This document shows positions 23,915 through 33,128 of a stretch of 64,000 bases of DNA, piece by piece (positions within the stretch are counted from its first letter, which is position 1; each line of letters starts with the position of its first letter). The stretch spans positions 24,115 through 88,114 of the forward strand of contig NZ_ATDK01000048.1 of the NCBI RefSeq assembly GCF_000444135.1, written 5' to 3'. The notes below the pieces were generated by a model. The model worked only from the letters and a program-made list of their open reading frames with translations. It was not told where the DNA came from and searched no databases. The position numbers and the translations under genes are program-made. Origin of the DNA: Pseudomonas avellanae BPIC 631 (GTDB lineage: Bacteria > Pseudomonadota > Gammaproteobacteria > Pseudomonadales > Pseudomonadaceae).

Positions 23915-25096
23915 TTACCAGAGGTAGGGAAACAGGAACTCGATCGAGTGCCGGGAGAGGTTCAGGGATACCGGCTTGCGGCCGTCCAGAGTGATCAAGC
24001 CTTCTTTAGCCATCTGGCTCAGCAAACTGCGCGTAGTACGCTCGCCGACACCCAGGCGAGCCTGAATATCGGCGCGCTGCTGGTCGCCCTGATAGAGTAA
24101 TGTCTTGTAGACATCCCGGGCCTCGATTCGAAGCTCAGGCAGAGTCTGGCCTTCGCTGTCCGAAAGCGCCCGACGGCTGCGCATCTCGAAATATATGTCT
24201 ATACGCTCGCTGAGTCTTTCTGGTTCGAGCTGAGCACTGAAGTATTGCAACTGATCCAGGGCCGTCTCCGCGAAGAAACGGGTCCAGCGCAGCAGGCCGC
24301 TATCCGAAAGCTCACCACGGCCATCCAGCTCGCCCTTGCGGGGGTGGTCGGCGGCGCCAAGCATCTCGTAGTAGGCACTGACGTTGCGGGCAAATCCACG
24401 GCTCATGGACCACAGGCCATACCCCCCAAAGCCTGCGGCCTTGAGGTACTGGTCCGTGAAAAGGCGGCCAGTACGGCCGTTGCCATCCATGAACGGGTGA
24501 ATCCACATCAGCCGGTGGTGCGACGCTGCCGCTGCAAAAAAGCGTGAGAGGCCATGGATTCGGTCCAGGCGGTACATACGCTCGAAGTCGTTGAGGTACG
24601 TGTGCATCTGCTCGACGGTTGGCGGGATGTGCTGGCCGACGCGAACCCCCAAGTGTCTGAATTCACCGGGGACCATGCGCACCGTATCGCCTTTCTCGCG
24701 CAACTCAATATCCAGCATCTCCTCGGGCATACCACCGTAAAACTCGCGGTGCAGACGTGAGACAGCACTTTTCGTGCATACATCAACCGGGTCGATAGGG
24801 TCGTCGTTGAGCCGACGCTGGGCTTCGATGTGGCGTTTGATATCCTGCAGATCCTTGACGCCCTTGACCTCCTGAGGAGCATCCTCAGCACGCAGAATGT
24901 CGGCCGGCGTCGTGGAGTTGCCTTCGATCTTGTTGCTGTAGTAAGAGTTCACCACCCGCAGCAGTTTCATCATTGGCAAGCGCAGCGGCCCCGGGATCTT
25001 CGCATGGAGGGCCGCGTCAAGCCGAGTAATCTGAACGACCTGATCCTGCAACTCATCGGGAGCTTTGTCTTGGGGAATGTACGGTGTGAATGCCAT
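23915..25096 (-). CDS. Fic-domain protein (AMP transferase type) with C-terminal winged helix
   Basis: 393 residues. The Fic core motif His200-Pro-Phe-Met-Asp-Gly-Asn-Gly-Arg is complete, so the protein can be expected to transfer AMP (or another phosphate-linked group) from a nucleotide to a hydroxyl side chain. Upstream, Ser54-Asn-Lys-Ile-Glu58-Gly59 matches the (S/T)xxxE(G/N) inhibitory helix motif in the N-terminal position of class II Fic proteins, which blocks ATP binding until relieved. Residues ~330-385 form a winged helix (IQARLGVGERTTRSLLSQMAKEG split over two helices), typical of Fic/DOC-HTH proteins. Single gene, followed by the convergent deacylase end. Confidence 0.93.
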   Translation of the reverse strand: MAFTPYIPQDKAPDELQDQVVQITRLDAALHAKIPGPLRLPMMKLLRVVNSYYSNKIEGNSTTPADILRAEDAPQEVKGVKDLQDIKRHIEAQRRLNDDPIDPVDVCTKSAVSRLHREFYGGMPEEMLDIELREKGDTVRMVPGEFRHLGVRVGQHIPPTVEQMHTYLNDFERMYRLDRIHGLSRFFAAAASHHRLMWIHPFMDGNGRTGRLFTDQYLKAAGFGGYGLWSMSRGFARNVSAYYEMLGAADHPRKGELDGRGELSDSGLLRWTRFFAETALDQLQYFSAQLEPERLSERIDIYFEMRSRRALSDSEGQTLPELRIEARDVYKTLLYQGDQQRADIQARLGVGERTTRSLLSQMAKEGLITLDGRKPVSLNLSRHSIEFLFPYLW

Positions 25097-25171
25097 TTGC
25101 CGGCTACCTTTCTTGCTTTATCCCTTTATTTACGAGGACAAAGTAATTTTTCACCGGCTATTTTTGCCGGT
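25096..25171. promoter_or_regulatory. Repeated TTGCCGG/CCGGCTA elements upstream of the fic gene
   Basis: The plus strand reads TTTGCCGGCTA at the start codon (25096-25106) and ACCGGC-N7-GCCGGT as a perfect inverted repeat at 25153-25171, in which CCGGCTA and TTGCCGG recur. Because the Fic protein has its own winged helix, these repeated elements may be its autoregulatory operator. The 12-base symmetric site could alternatively be a weak hairpin. Confidence 0.35.
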
Positions 25172-25252
25172 TTGTTTGCCGACAATTTACCATTCTTCTT
25201 ACAAACGGACACTGCCGTTGAATTGCCAGCTTTCCAGGCATGAGGATGAACA

Positions 25253-25278
25253 AGAGGAATAGCTTTCCCTATTCCTCT
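25253..25278. terminator. Hairpin downstream of hemE
   Basis: A perfect 10-bp stem AGAGGAATAG / CTATTCCTCT with a six-base loop lies 43 bases after the hemE stop (minus strand). It lacks a long T run, so termination may be weak or hairpin-only. Confidence 0.5.
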
Positions 25279-25320
25279 GTCACCGGTTTCACTCTCAAAA
25301 CCGGCATCGCGAACCGGAAA

Positions 25321-26385
25321 TTACAGGTGATACTGCGCCGACAACTCATGCACCGCTTCGATGAAGGCACCGGCATTGGCCGGGTCGACTTCGGGGGTGA
25401 TGCCGTGGCCGAGGTTGAAGACGTGGCCGGTGCCGCTGCCGTAGCTGGCAAGGATGCGTGCGACTTCCTGGCGGATGGCTTCCGGGCGTGCGTAGAGCAC
25501 GGTCGGGTCCATGTTGCCCTGCAGCGAAACCTTGCTGCCGACACGCTGACGCGCTTCGCCGATGTCGCAGGTCCAGTCAAGGCCGAGGGTGTCGGCACCG
25601 ATGTCGGCGATGCTTTCCAGCCACAATCCGCCGCCTTTGGTGAAGACAATAACCGGCACCTTGCGCCCGTCGTGCTCGCGGATCAGGCCGTTGACGATCT
25701 TGCGCATGTAGGCCAGCGAAAACTCCTGATAGGCCGCCGAAGACAGGCTGCCGCCCCAACTGTCGAAGATCTGCACCGCCTGGGCACCGGCCAGAATCTG
25801 GCCGTTCAGGTACGACGTCACCGACTGCGCCAGCTTGTCGAGCAGCAGGTGCATGGCTTGCGGGTTGTCGTAGAGCATGGCCTTGGATTTACGGAAGTCC
25901 TTGGACGAGCCGCCTTCGACCATGTAGGTGGCCAGGGTCCACGGGCTGCCGGCGAAACCGATCAGTGGAACACGACCATTGAGTTCGCGGCGGATGGTGC
26001 TGACTGCGTCCATCACGTAACCCAGGTCTTTCTGCGCGTCCGGGATCGGCAGGGCTTCGATGTCGGCCAGCGTGCTGACGGTTTTCTTGAAACGCGGCCC
26101 TTCGCCAGTCTCGAAGTAAAGGCCCAGACCCATCGCGTCGGGAATAGTCAGGATGTCGGAAAACAGGATCGCCGCATCCAGCGGATAGCGATCCAGCGGC
26201 TGCAACGTGACTTCACAGGCGAACTGCGGGTTCTTGCACAAGCTCATGAAGTCCCCGGCGCTGGCACGGCTGGCACGGTATTCCGGCAGGTAACGGCCGG
26301 CCTGACGCATCATCCATACTGGTGTGACGTCTACGGGTTGCTTGAGCAAAGCGCGAAGGAAACGGTCGTTCTTCAGGGCAGTCAT
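25321..26385 (-). CDS. hemE: Uroporphyrinogen decarboxylase
   Basis: 354 residues, the family's standard length. It removes four carboxyl groups from uroporphyrinogen III to give coproporphyrinogen III in cytoplasmic haem synthesis. [16 protein letters not shown] near residue 20 is the N-terminal family signature with the substrate-binding Arg, and [16 protein letters not shown] near residue 140 is the second signature. In Pseudomonas hemE commonly lies next to gltD; here about 5 kb of accessory DNA separates them. Confidence 0.97.
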   Translation of the reverse strand: MTALKNDRFLRALLKQPVDVTPVWMMRQAGRYLPEYRASRASAGDFMSLCKNPQFACEVTLQPLDRYPLDAAILFSDILTIPDAMGLGLYFETGEGPRFKKTVSTLADIEALPIPDAQKDLGYVMDAVSTIRRELNGRVPLIGFAGSPWTLATYMVEGGSSKDFRKSKAMLYDNPQAMHLLLDKLAQSVTSYLNGQILAGAQAVQIFDSWGGSLSSAAYQEFSLAYMRKIVNGLIREHDGRKVPVIVFTKGGGLWLESIADIGADTLGLDWTCDIGEARQRVGSKVSLQGNMDPTVLYARPEAIRQEVARILASYGSGTGHVFNLGHGITPEVDPANAGAFIEAVHELSAQYHL

Positions 26386-26432
26386 GTCGGCATCCGCAAT
26401 AAAAGTGCCGGCATTTTCTCAGAGCGCGACGC

Positions 26433-26460
26433 AAAAGGCACGGCGAGAGCCGTGCCTTTT
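26433..26460. terminator. Strong hairpin between the DUF6543 gene and hemE
   Basis: Perfect 12-bp stem AAAAGGCACGGC / GCCGTGCCTTTT with a GAGA tetraloop. A four-T run follows on both strands, so it can stop transcription leaving the DUF6543 gene before hemE. It sits at the junction of accessory and core DNA. Confidence 0.75.
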
Positions 26461-26515
26461 GTCTATCGAGGCGATTTGTTATACAAAACGTTGCGCCTTC
26501 GGAACCCAATGACGT

Positions 26516-29500
26516 CTATTTCAGGTCCTTATGATTCATGATGTTCCAAGGCTTAAGCAAGCCCTTCCCCTGTTGGAGTACCAGACGCCAGTCTCCTCTC
26601 CCGGTACTGTTACCAACGGTAGTCAGATCCAGGGTAAACATCTGTACGTCCTTGGGTATATTGAATTTTCCATTGTGTTTCCACGCATGCAGGCTACCAG
26701 CACCATCGTCGACGTACTTGGCAACTGCACGATTGACTGCGCTTTCAAGGCCGCCTTCGATATCGACCTGTATTTTACCCTGCGCCTTTGTAAACCTGCT
26801 TTTGGTGAAAAACTCATCCATGAATATCTTGTACCCGGACGTGTGAGCTCTATTGACCTGAGCCTCCTCGCGTGGGAGTTTCGGCACCGTATGTTTGCCG
26901 CCACCACGCAAACCGGTCGAGGCATGCACCCAGACGCCTTGACCGTCCAGTTGGATCGGTAGTTGGTAATAGGCATCCGGTCGCCGCGAATCAATCACTC
27001 GCCATACAGCGGAATCAGCGTCATACCTGACGGCATAGGCTTTTTCCTGTTGTATGGCGTAGAAGCGACTCGGCACACCCTCCTGAGCTTTCTCATGGAT
27101 GCCCCGGTAAATACCGTCGCCGCGCAACGTCAAACCGCCGGGCGTTTTTGATAAGGCTGTTTTCGGATTGAGAACAGAGCGACCAGCCGCCGCCGGAGAA
27201 TACGGTTTAACCCGCCGCCCTTTTGGAAGCGTCAGCCCATCGGCCAACAACAGCGCCGCCTGCACGAAATACAACGGAGCCGTGCCTTGTTCGCTGGCAG
27301 CCTTGGCGACGCCCTGCCAGATGGCGTAGAAACTGCGAAGAGCGGCGATCGGGAGCTGCACTTTAAAGGGCACGAAGGTGAGGATGATGTCGCCCACGGT
27401 TTGGGTGATCTCCCAAGCACTTCGCCAGTTGGTTTCCCAAGTGCTGGTGGTCCGCTCATCGACAGCCGATATCACCCGTTCGACTTCGGAGTCATACACC
27501 GCTTCAAGAAAGTTTTCGCTGCGGGGCAGCAACTCCATGAACAGCGCATCCCGGCCAGCGGTCAATGCCCGCCGCACGTCGGCCTGAGAGGGGAGCGCTG
27601 CCCTGCCCACCAGATAGTCCAGTAATTCGGGTTCAAGCAGCAGTTGCTGAAACTCGGTCAGGCTGCTCATTTCCCGAAAACATTGACCGTCAGGTGCCTG
27701 CGGAGTAAACATCACCAGGGCACCGACGCTGGAACGTGCCGCAACCCCAATTGCCAGTACGCCGCTCAAGGGCACACCGCTAATGGACAACTGACTGACC
27801 TGAATGCGATGCCCCTCGACAGTTGCACGGTCATCATCGTCGACAGGGTGGTCCAGGACGGCTGTCAGCCACTTGTGACCTCGGTTCGCCAGCTCGGGAG
27901 GAAGACTTCCGTCGCCCAGAAAGTCGCCTGCCATCTTTGCCTCGATCCCGTCGAGGCGCATCTGCGTATGCATCACGCGTGCGTAGCGTTGGCGGTGCCA
28001 TGCGCCGGTAGACGAGGTCGACAATACATTTCTCAGGAACCTGGGGTAATTTTCACCAATGTTCAGATCACGGATCAGACTGAACAGATAACCAGCCTTG
28101 AGAAAACCGATCAATTGCCCCTGAGCATCTAACGCGCGACTGGTCAGCAAAAAGTTGAGATCGGTAACAGCGATATTTTCCAGGGACAAGTCCGTGAGGC
28201 TGCGTTGCTGCGTTTCGTAGTAAGCCTCGACCTCCGAAGGGCCTGCAAACTCATAATCCAGATCCAGGATAAAGCCAGGATCGATTTCAATACTTACGGT
28301 AAGGATGCTGATCTCGTCAGGATTAACCTCTACACCATGATCCAGCAGGATTCGCTCCTGCAGCTTCTCGCGAGCATAGTTGCGAAGCTGATCAGGCTCT
28401 CCGTATCTGGAGGGTTCAAGCAGGTCAGGAGCCTGGGCTTCGAGCACCGCCTGACTGTAATCCTGAACGGCGATCTTCCACGCGTACTTGTCGTCATCGG
28501 ACGCGCTCGCGAACCACTCGGGCAAAAATCCCTTTTCAATTCCGGTCGGTTTTTCGGGATCGAACCAGCCTCGGTTTTCTTCGATTGCGTGCTGGGTCAA
28601 AGCCTTGCGAAGCCCCGCTACATCCTGCTCGAACTGCATGCCCAGCGACAAACGATCCTCAGCCTTCAATTGCGAACTGATTGCCAGATAAAAACTGTCG
28701 GTGCCGTCCTTGAACTCAGTTATCTCACCATTGCTTGTATCCTGAGCACTGTAATTACCGGAGCCATCGTGCAACAACACGATACTGGTATCGTCAGGTC
28801 CCGAAGGCTCGTACTTGCTCATGCCGGGGTCAAGGATCACCAGATTCTTCTCTGAAGCAGCCAGCAGCGCCCGAGCTCCAGTGCGAGCCAGTTCATCGGT
28901 GTACTGATTGAAAATCCGGGTGCGCGACAGGCCATCAATCGCCGTGCTGCGCGCCCATTCATCCAGCGAAATCTCCATCGCTTCAACGAATTCATCCGGG
29001 AGAACATCATTTTTCAAAAAGTCGATTTGCTGTTCTTCGGTCAGTGGCATCCGCCCCAGCAGCTCTTCGAGACGGCTGACAGGAACCTGCGGATTCAAGG
29101 CACCCAACCAGCCCAGAACCGGCGAGATTTCTATGTCCCTACGATCCCAAAGTGGCAGGAAGGGATTGGGCAGACGAACATTCAGTAGGCTTTTGGAAGT
29201 CCCCTCGTCAGCCAGCAAGGCCGTGAACAACTGCGGCCGCTGTTCCCTGGCCAATCCTGCTATCTGTTCGCGCAGGTTGACGATTCGGCCAACTGCACTG
29301 TTGCTGCCCGGAAAGTTTCCGCCCATGCCGAGCGTCGAGCTGACAGGCAATTGGCTGAAGACAAGATTCAACAGGGGCTCGTCATCGGAGATGGAAACAC
29401 CGGCGGGTGCGACATAAGCATCGTCACCGTCATGCATAAGCACGACGGTGTTTTCGACAACGCTTTGGTCGTTGCCTTTCAGGTACAGCGCAAGGTCTTC

Positions 29501-29764
29501 ACCGTTTTCGTTTTGAACACTGATCATCAGTTCAGCAGGCCATTCCGGCAACTGAACCAGCAAGGCGAACAAGGCACTCTCGCCATCGTCAGGGAAAAAA
29601 TTCTTTTCTGTGAAGCGCTCGACGAACTGGTCGATCATTCGGTCTGCGCGCTCACGTGCCCGGTGTTCACGCACCGCAACCGTGCTGGGGCTGAAGCGGT
29701 CAGGTCCGAGCGCTTTCTGTTCGTTGGATCGGGCAAGCTTGCCCATGGGTGCTGCTTTCATCAT
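26516..29764 (-). CDS. DUF6543 (dermonecrotic-toxin-like) large protein with distinct C-terminal tail
   Basis: 1082 residues from an ATG preceded by AAGGAAA; a further 35 upstream codons lack a ribosome site. The middle carries the block that I associate with Pseudomonas DUF6543 proteins: GVPLSGVLAIG followed by MFTPQAPDGQCFREMSSL, then TTSTWETNWRSAW and, near residue 890-945, AYAVRYDADSAVWRVIDS with a P-x-x-L-DGQGVW end. The N-terminal ~430 residues contain a module that occurs twice, each with a VLMHDG/VLLHDG turn and ending in LGM (residues ~75-160 and ~310-400). The last ~135 residues after a GLRGGG linker are unlike the rest and may be the toxic part. No signal peptide, no membrane anchor and no immunity-like neighbour are seen. 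Confidence 0.72.
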   Translation of the reverse strand: MMKAAPMGKLARSNEQKALGPDRFSPSTVAVREHRARERADRMIDQFVERFTEKNFFPDDGESALFALLVQLPEWPAELMISVQNENGEDLALYLKGNDQSVVENTVVLMHDGDDAYVAPAGVSISDDEPLLNLVFSQLPVSSTLGMGGNFPGSNSAVGRIVNLREQIAGLAREQRPQLFTALLADEGTSKSLLNVRLPNPFLPLWDRRDIEISPVLGWLGALNPQVPVSRLEELLGRMPLTEEQQIDFLKNDVLPDEFVEAMEISLDEWARSTAIDGLSRTRIFNQYTDELARTGARALLAASEKNLVILDPGMSKYEPSGPDDTSIVLLHDGSGNYSAQDTSNGEITEFKDGTDSFYLAISSQLKAEDRLSLGMQFEQDVAGLRKALTQHAIEENRGWFDPEKPTGIEKGFLPEWFASASDDDKYAWKIAVQDYSQAVLEAQAPDLLEPSRYGEPDQLRNYAREKLQERILLDHGVEVNPDEISILTVSIEIDPGFILDLDYEFAGPSEVEAYYETQQRSLTDLSLENIAVTDLNFLLTSRALDAQGQLIGFLKAGYLFSLIRDLNIGENYPRFLRNVLSTSSTGAWHRQRYARVMHTQMRLDGIEAKMAGDFLGDGSLPPELANRGHKWLTAVLDHPVDDDDRATVEGHRIQVSQLSISGVPLSGVLAIGVAARSSVGALVMFTPQAPDGQCFREMSSLTEFQQLLLEPELLDYLVGRAALPSQADVRRALTAGRDALFMELLPRSENFLEAVYDSEVERVISAVDERTTSTWETNWRSAWEITQTVGDIILTFVPFKVQLPIAALRSFYAIWQGVAKAASEQGTAPLYFVQAALLLADGLTLPKGRRVKPYSPAAAGRSVLNPKTALSKTPGGLTLRGDGIYRGIHEKAQEGVPSRFYAIQQEKAYAVRYDADSAVWRVIDSRRPDAYYQLPIQLDGQGVWVHASTGLRGGGKHTVPKLPREEAQVNRAHTSGYKIFMDEFFTKSRFTKAQGKIQVDIEGGLESAVNRAVAKYVDDGAGSLHAWKHNGKFNIPKDVQMFTLDLTTVGNSTGRGDWRLVLQQGKGLLKPWNIMNHKDLK

Positions 29765-29912
29765 GGCTATTTCCTTATAGCGACATGGAAGGCGGGAGCG
29801 TCGATCCAGAGATCGATCTCCCGAGGAACGTGTAATAGCGTAATGTTTTTCGGAGAGCGCGAAGGGCAAGCGGAACTTTCAGCCGCACTGACGCCGCTGA
29901 AGACTTCTCGCA

Positions 29913-31433
29913 TCAATCTTCCTGAGGTGCAGCCACAAGAGCCTGTTCAAGTGCGTAGGCATAGCTCAGCAAATTAGCTTCATCCCAGGCCGTGGAAAGA
30001 AAATACAGCCCTTCTGGCATGCCATCATCATGGCGCATGAAAGGCACGGTTATTCCCGGGTAACCCGCGACAGCGCCAACCCCTTTGAAGGAGACGTATG
30101 ACAAGTCAACGAGTGCGTCAAGCGAGTGTTGTTGCACAAGCCCATCTATCAGCTGCTGATTAGCATTGCGCAAATCGGTTGCCTTGGACAGGGTATCCGG
30201 ATCGACAGGCGTGTTAGAAGACTGAATCAATAGGTTCTGGTCATAGCCTTCTGCCGAAGGAGATGCGGTGTTGAACGCAATGATGTCATCCAGCGTGCTC
30301 ACCTCAAGCCCAGGGCGCGTGCTCAAGTAAGCATTTAGCTCACGCTTGAAATCCTGCAGCATCACGTCAAACTCTGGACTGTTATCAATATCCGGAACGT
30401 CGATGGGGACCACTATCGCCCCGGCAGACTGCAAACTGGTCTTTGCCTTTTGGAAATCAGGATCATCGTCCATTGACTTGTCGTCCCACGTCAACCTCGG
30501 ATAGCCCAGGCGTTTGCCTCTTAACGCGTCCGTGCTGAGGTGATCGAAGTAGTTCACGGTGTAGGTGGAAGCTTGGCCGGTGGCGTCGTCGAGAGGGTCT
30601 GTGCCGCTCATGGCCGTCAGCATGATGGCGGTATCAGTGACGGTTCGCGCCATGGGACCGGGGGTGTCCTGACGACGGGTGAGCGGAATCATACCGGTGC
30701 GGCTGAGCAGACCCAGCGTAGGCCTTAGCCCTACGACGCCATTCGTTTGCGCAGGTTGAATGATCGAACCGTTAGTCTCGGTGCCCAATGCCAGAGGCGA
30801 AAAACCAGCGGCAAGACCCACTGCCGAACCGGTACTGGAGCCACGTGGAGTCTCGCTCAGGTTATAGGGATGAAGCGTCTGCCCGCCTCGGCTGCTCCAA
30901 CCGTTCGGGACGTTACTCCCACGAAAATTAGACCATTCGCTGAGATTGGTCTTGCCGATAATGATCGCGCCGGCCTCGCGAAGCCGCTGCATCACAAAAG
31001 CATCGTGCGGAGCAGGCGACCCGACCATCGCGAGAGCGCCCGCAGTCGTCTGCATCTTATCGCCCGTATTGATGTTATCTTTCACCAGTACGGGAATGCC
31101 GTGCAGCGGCCCACGTTTTTCGCCGCGGGAACGCTCCGCATCCATTTGCGCGGCGATCTGCAGAGCGTCGGGGTTGACCTCAATAACAGCATTAAGCTGT
31201 GGGCCATTCTTGTTCAGTGCTTCAATACGCTGGAGCAGGTCTTGAACCAGCTCGACAGAAGTCAGGCTGCCTGCGCTCATGCGTTGCTGAAGCTCAACAC
31301 TGGATTCAAAATAAACGGCTTTGTTTTCGATGATCGAACCGAAAACGGGTCCGTCAAAGCTTGCGTGCACCTGATCAGCAGATGCTAACTGCGCAATCGA
31401 GACTGCAAGATCCAAACCAAACTGATTGTTCAT
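29913..31433 (-). CDS. Amidase-signature family hydrolase
   Basis: 506 residues. The Ser-cisSer-Lys triad is complete: Lys118 in VLVKDNINTG, Ser199 in PRGSSTGSAVG and the nucleophile Ser223 in GTETNGSIIQPA, spaced 24 residues as in fatty-acid-amide hydrolase and GatA. It cleaves an amide bond of unknown substrate; it is too divergent to be called GatA and lacks a GatB/GatC context. There is no signal peptide. The ATG follows AAGGA by seven bases. It lies 148 bases upstream of the DUF6543 gene on the same strand, so both may be co-transcribed within an accessory insertion between gltD and hemE. Confidence 0.9.
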   Translation of the reverse strand: MNNQFGLDLAVSIAQLASADQVHASFDGPVFGSIIENKAVYFESSVELQQRMSAGSLTSVELVQDLLQRIEALNKNGPQLNAVIEVNPDALQIAAQMDAERSRGEKRGPLHGIPVLVKDNINTGDKMQTTAGALAMVGSPAPHDAFVMQRLREAGAIIIGKTNLSEWSNFRGSNVPNGWSSRGGQTLHPYNLSETPRGSSTGSAVGLAAGFSPLALGTETNGSIIQPAQTNGVVGLRPTLGLLSRTGMIPLTRRQDTPGPMARTVTDTAIMLTAMSGTDPLDDATGQASTYTVNYFDHLSTDALRGKRLGYPRLTWDDKSMDDDPDFQKAKTSLQSAGAIVVPIDVPDIDNSPEFDVMLQDFKRELNAYLSTRPGLEVSTLDDIIAFNTASPSAEGYDQNLLIQSSNTPVDPDTLSKATDLRNANQQLIDGLVQQHSLDALVDLSYVSFKGVGAVAGYPGITVPFMRHDDGMPEGLYFLSTAWDEANLLSYAYALEQALVAAPQED

Positions 31434-31557
31434 GACGTCCTTCCCTGGCTTGATAAAACGCTCCTCGTGAGCGAGTTCACCAAGTCTAGGGAGGGAGTGG
31501 CAGCGGGGATGTCAGACAGATAGGCAGGTTGCAGGTGAAGGGCAGACGCTTGTTGTA

Positions 31558-31585
31558 GGAGTGCGCCCCAGCAAAGGCGCACTCC
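31558..31585. repeat. REP-like hairpin between gltD and the amidase gene
   Basis: GGAGTGCGCC and GGCGCACTCC form a perfect 10-bp stem with an eight-base loop, preceded by TTGTA as in Pseudomonas REP sequences. It lies seven bases from the gltD stop and may cap gltBD transcripts; there is no T run. Confidence 0.6.
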
Positions 31586-31591
31586 CAAGGA

Positions 31592-33058
<1,467 letters not shown>

Positions 33059-33128
33059 AAGAAATCAATTCAGTTCAATTCACAGGGTGGCACACTTGCG
33101 GCATGAAGCTCACCGCTAGCAGCTGCCT

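Noticed and set aside
26501..26506. GGAACC as a possible hrp box (type III effector promoter)
   Set aside because: No CCAC block at 15-16 bases, and it lies at the 3' end of the minus-strand DUF6543 gene; no hrp box was found upstream of that gene either.
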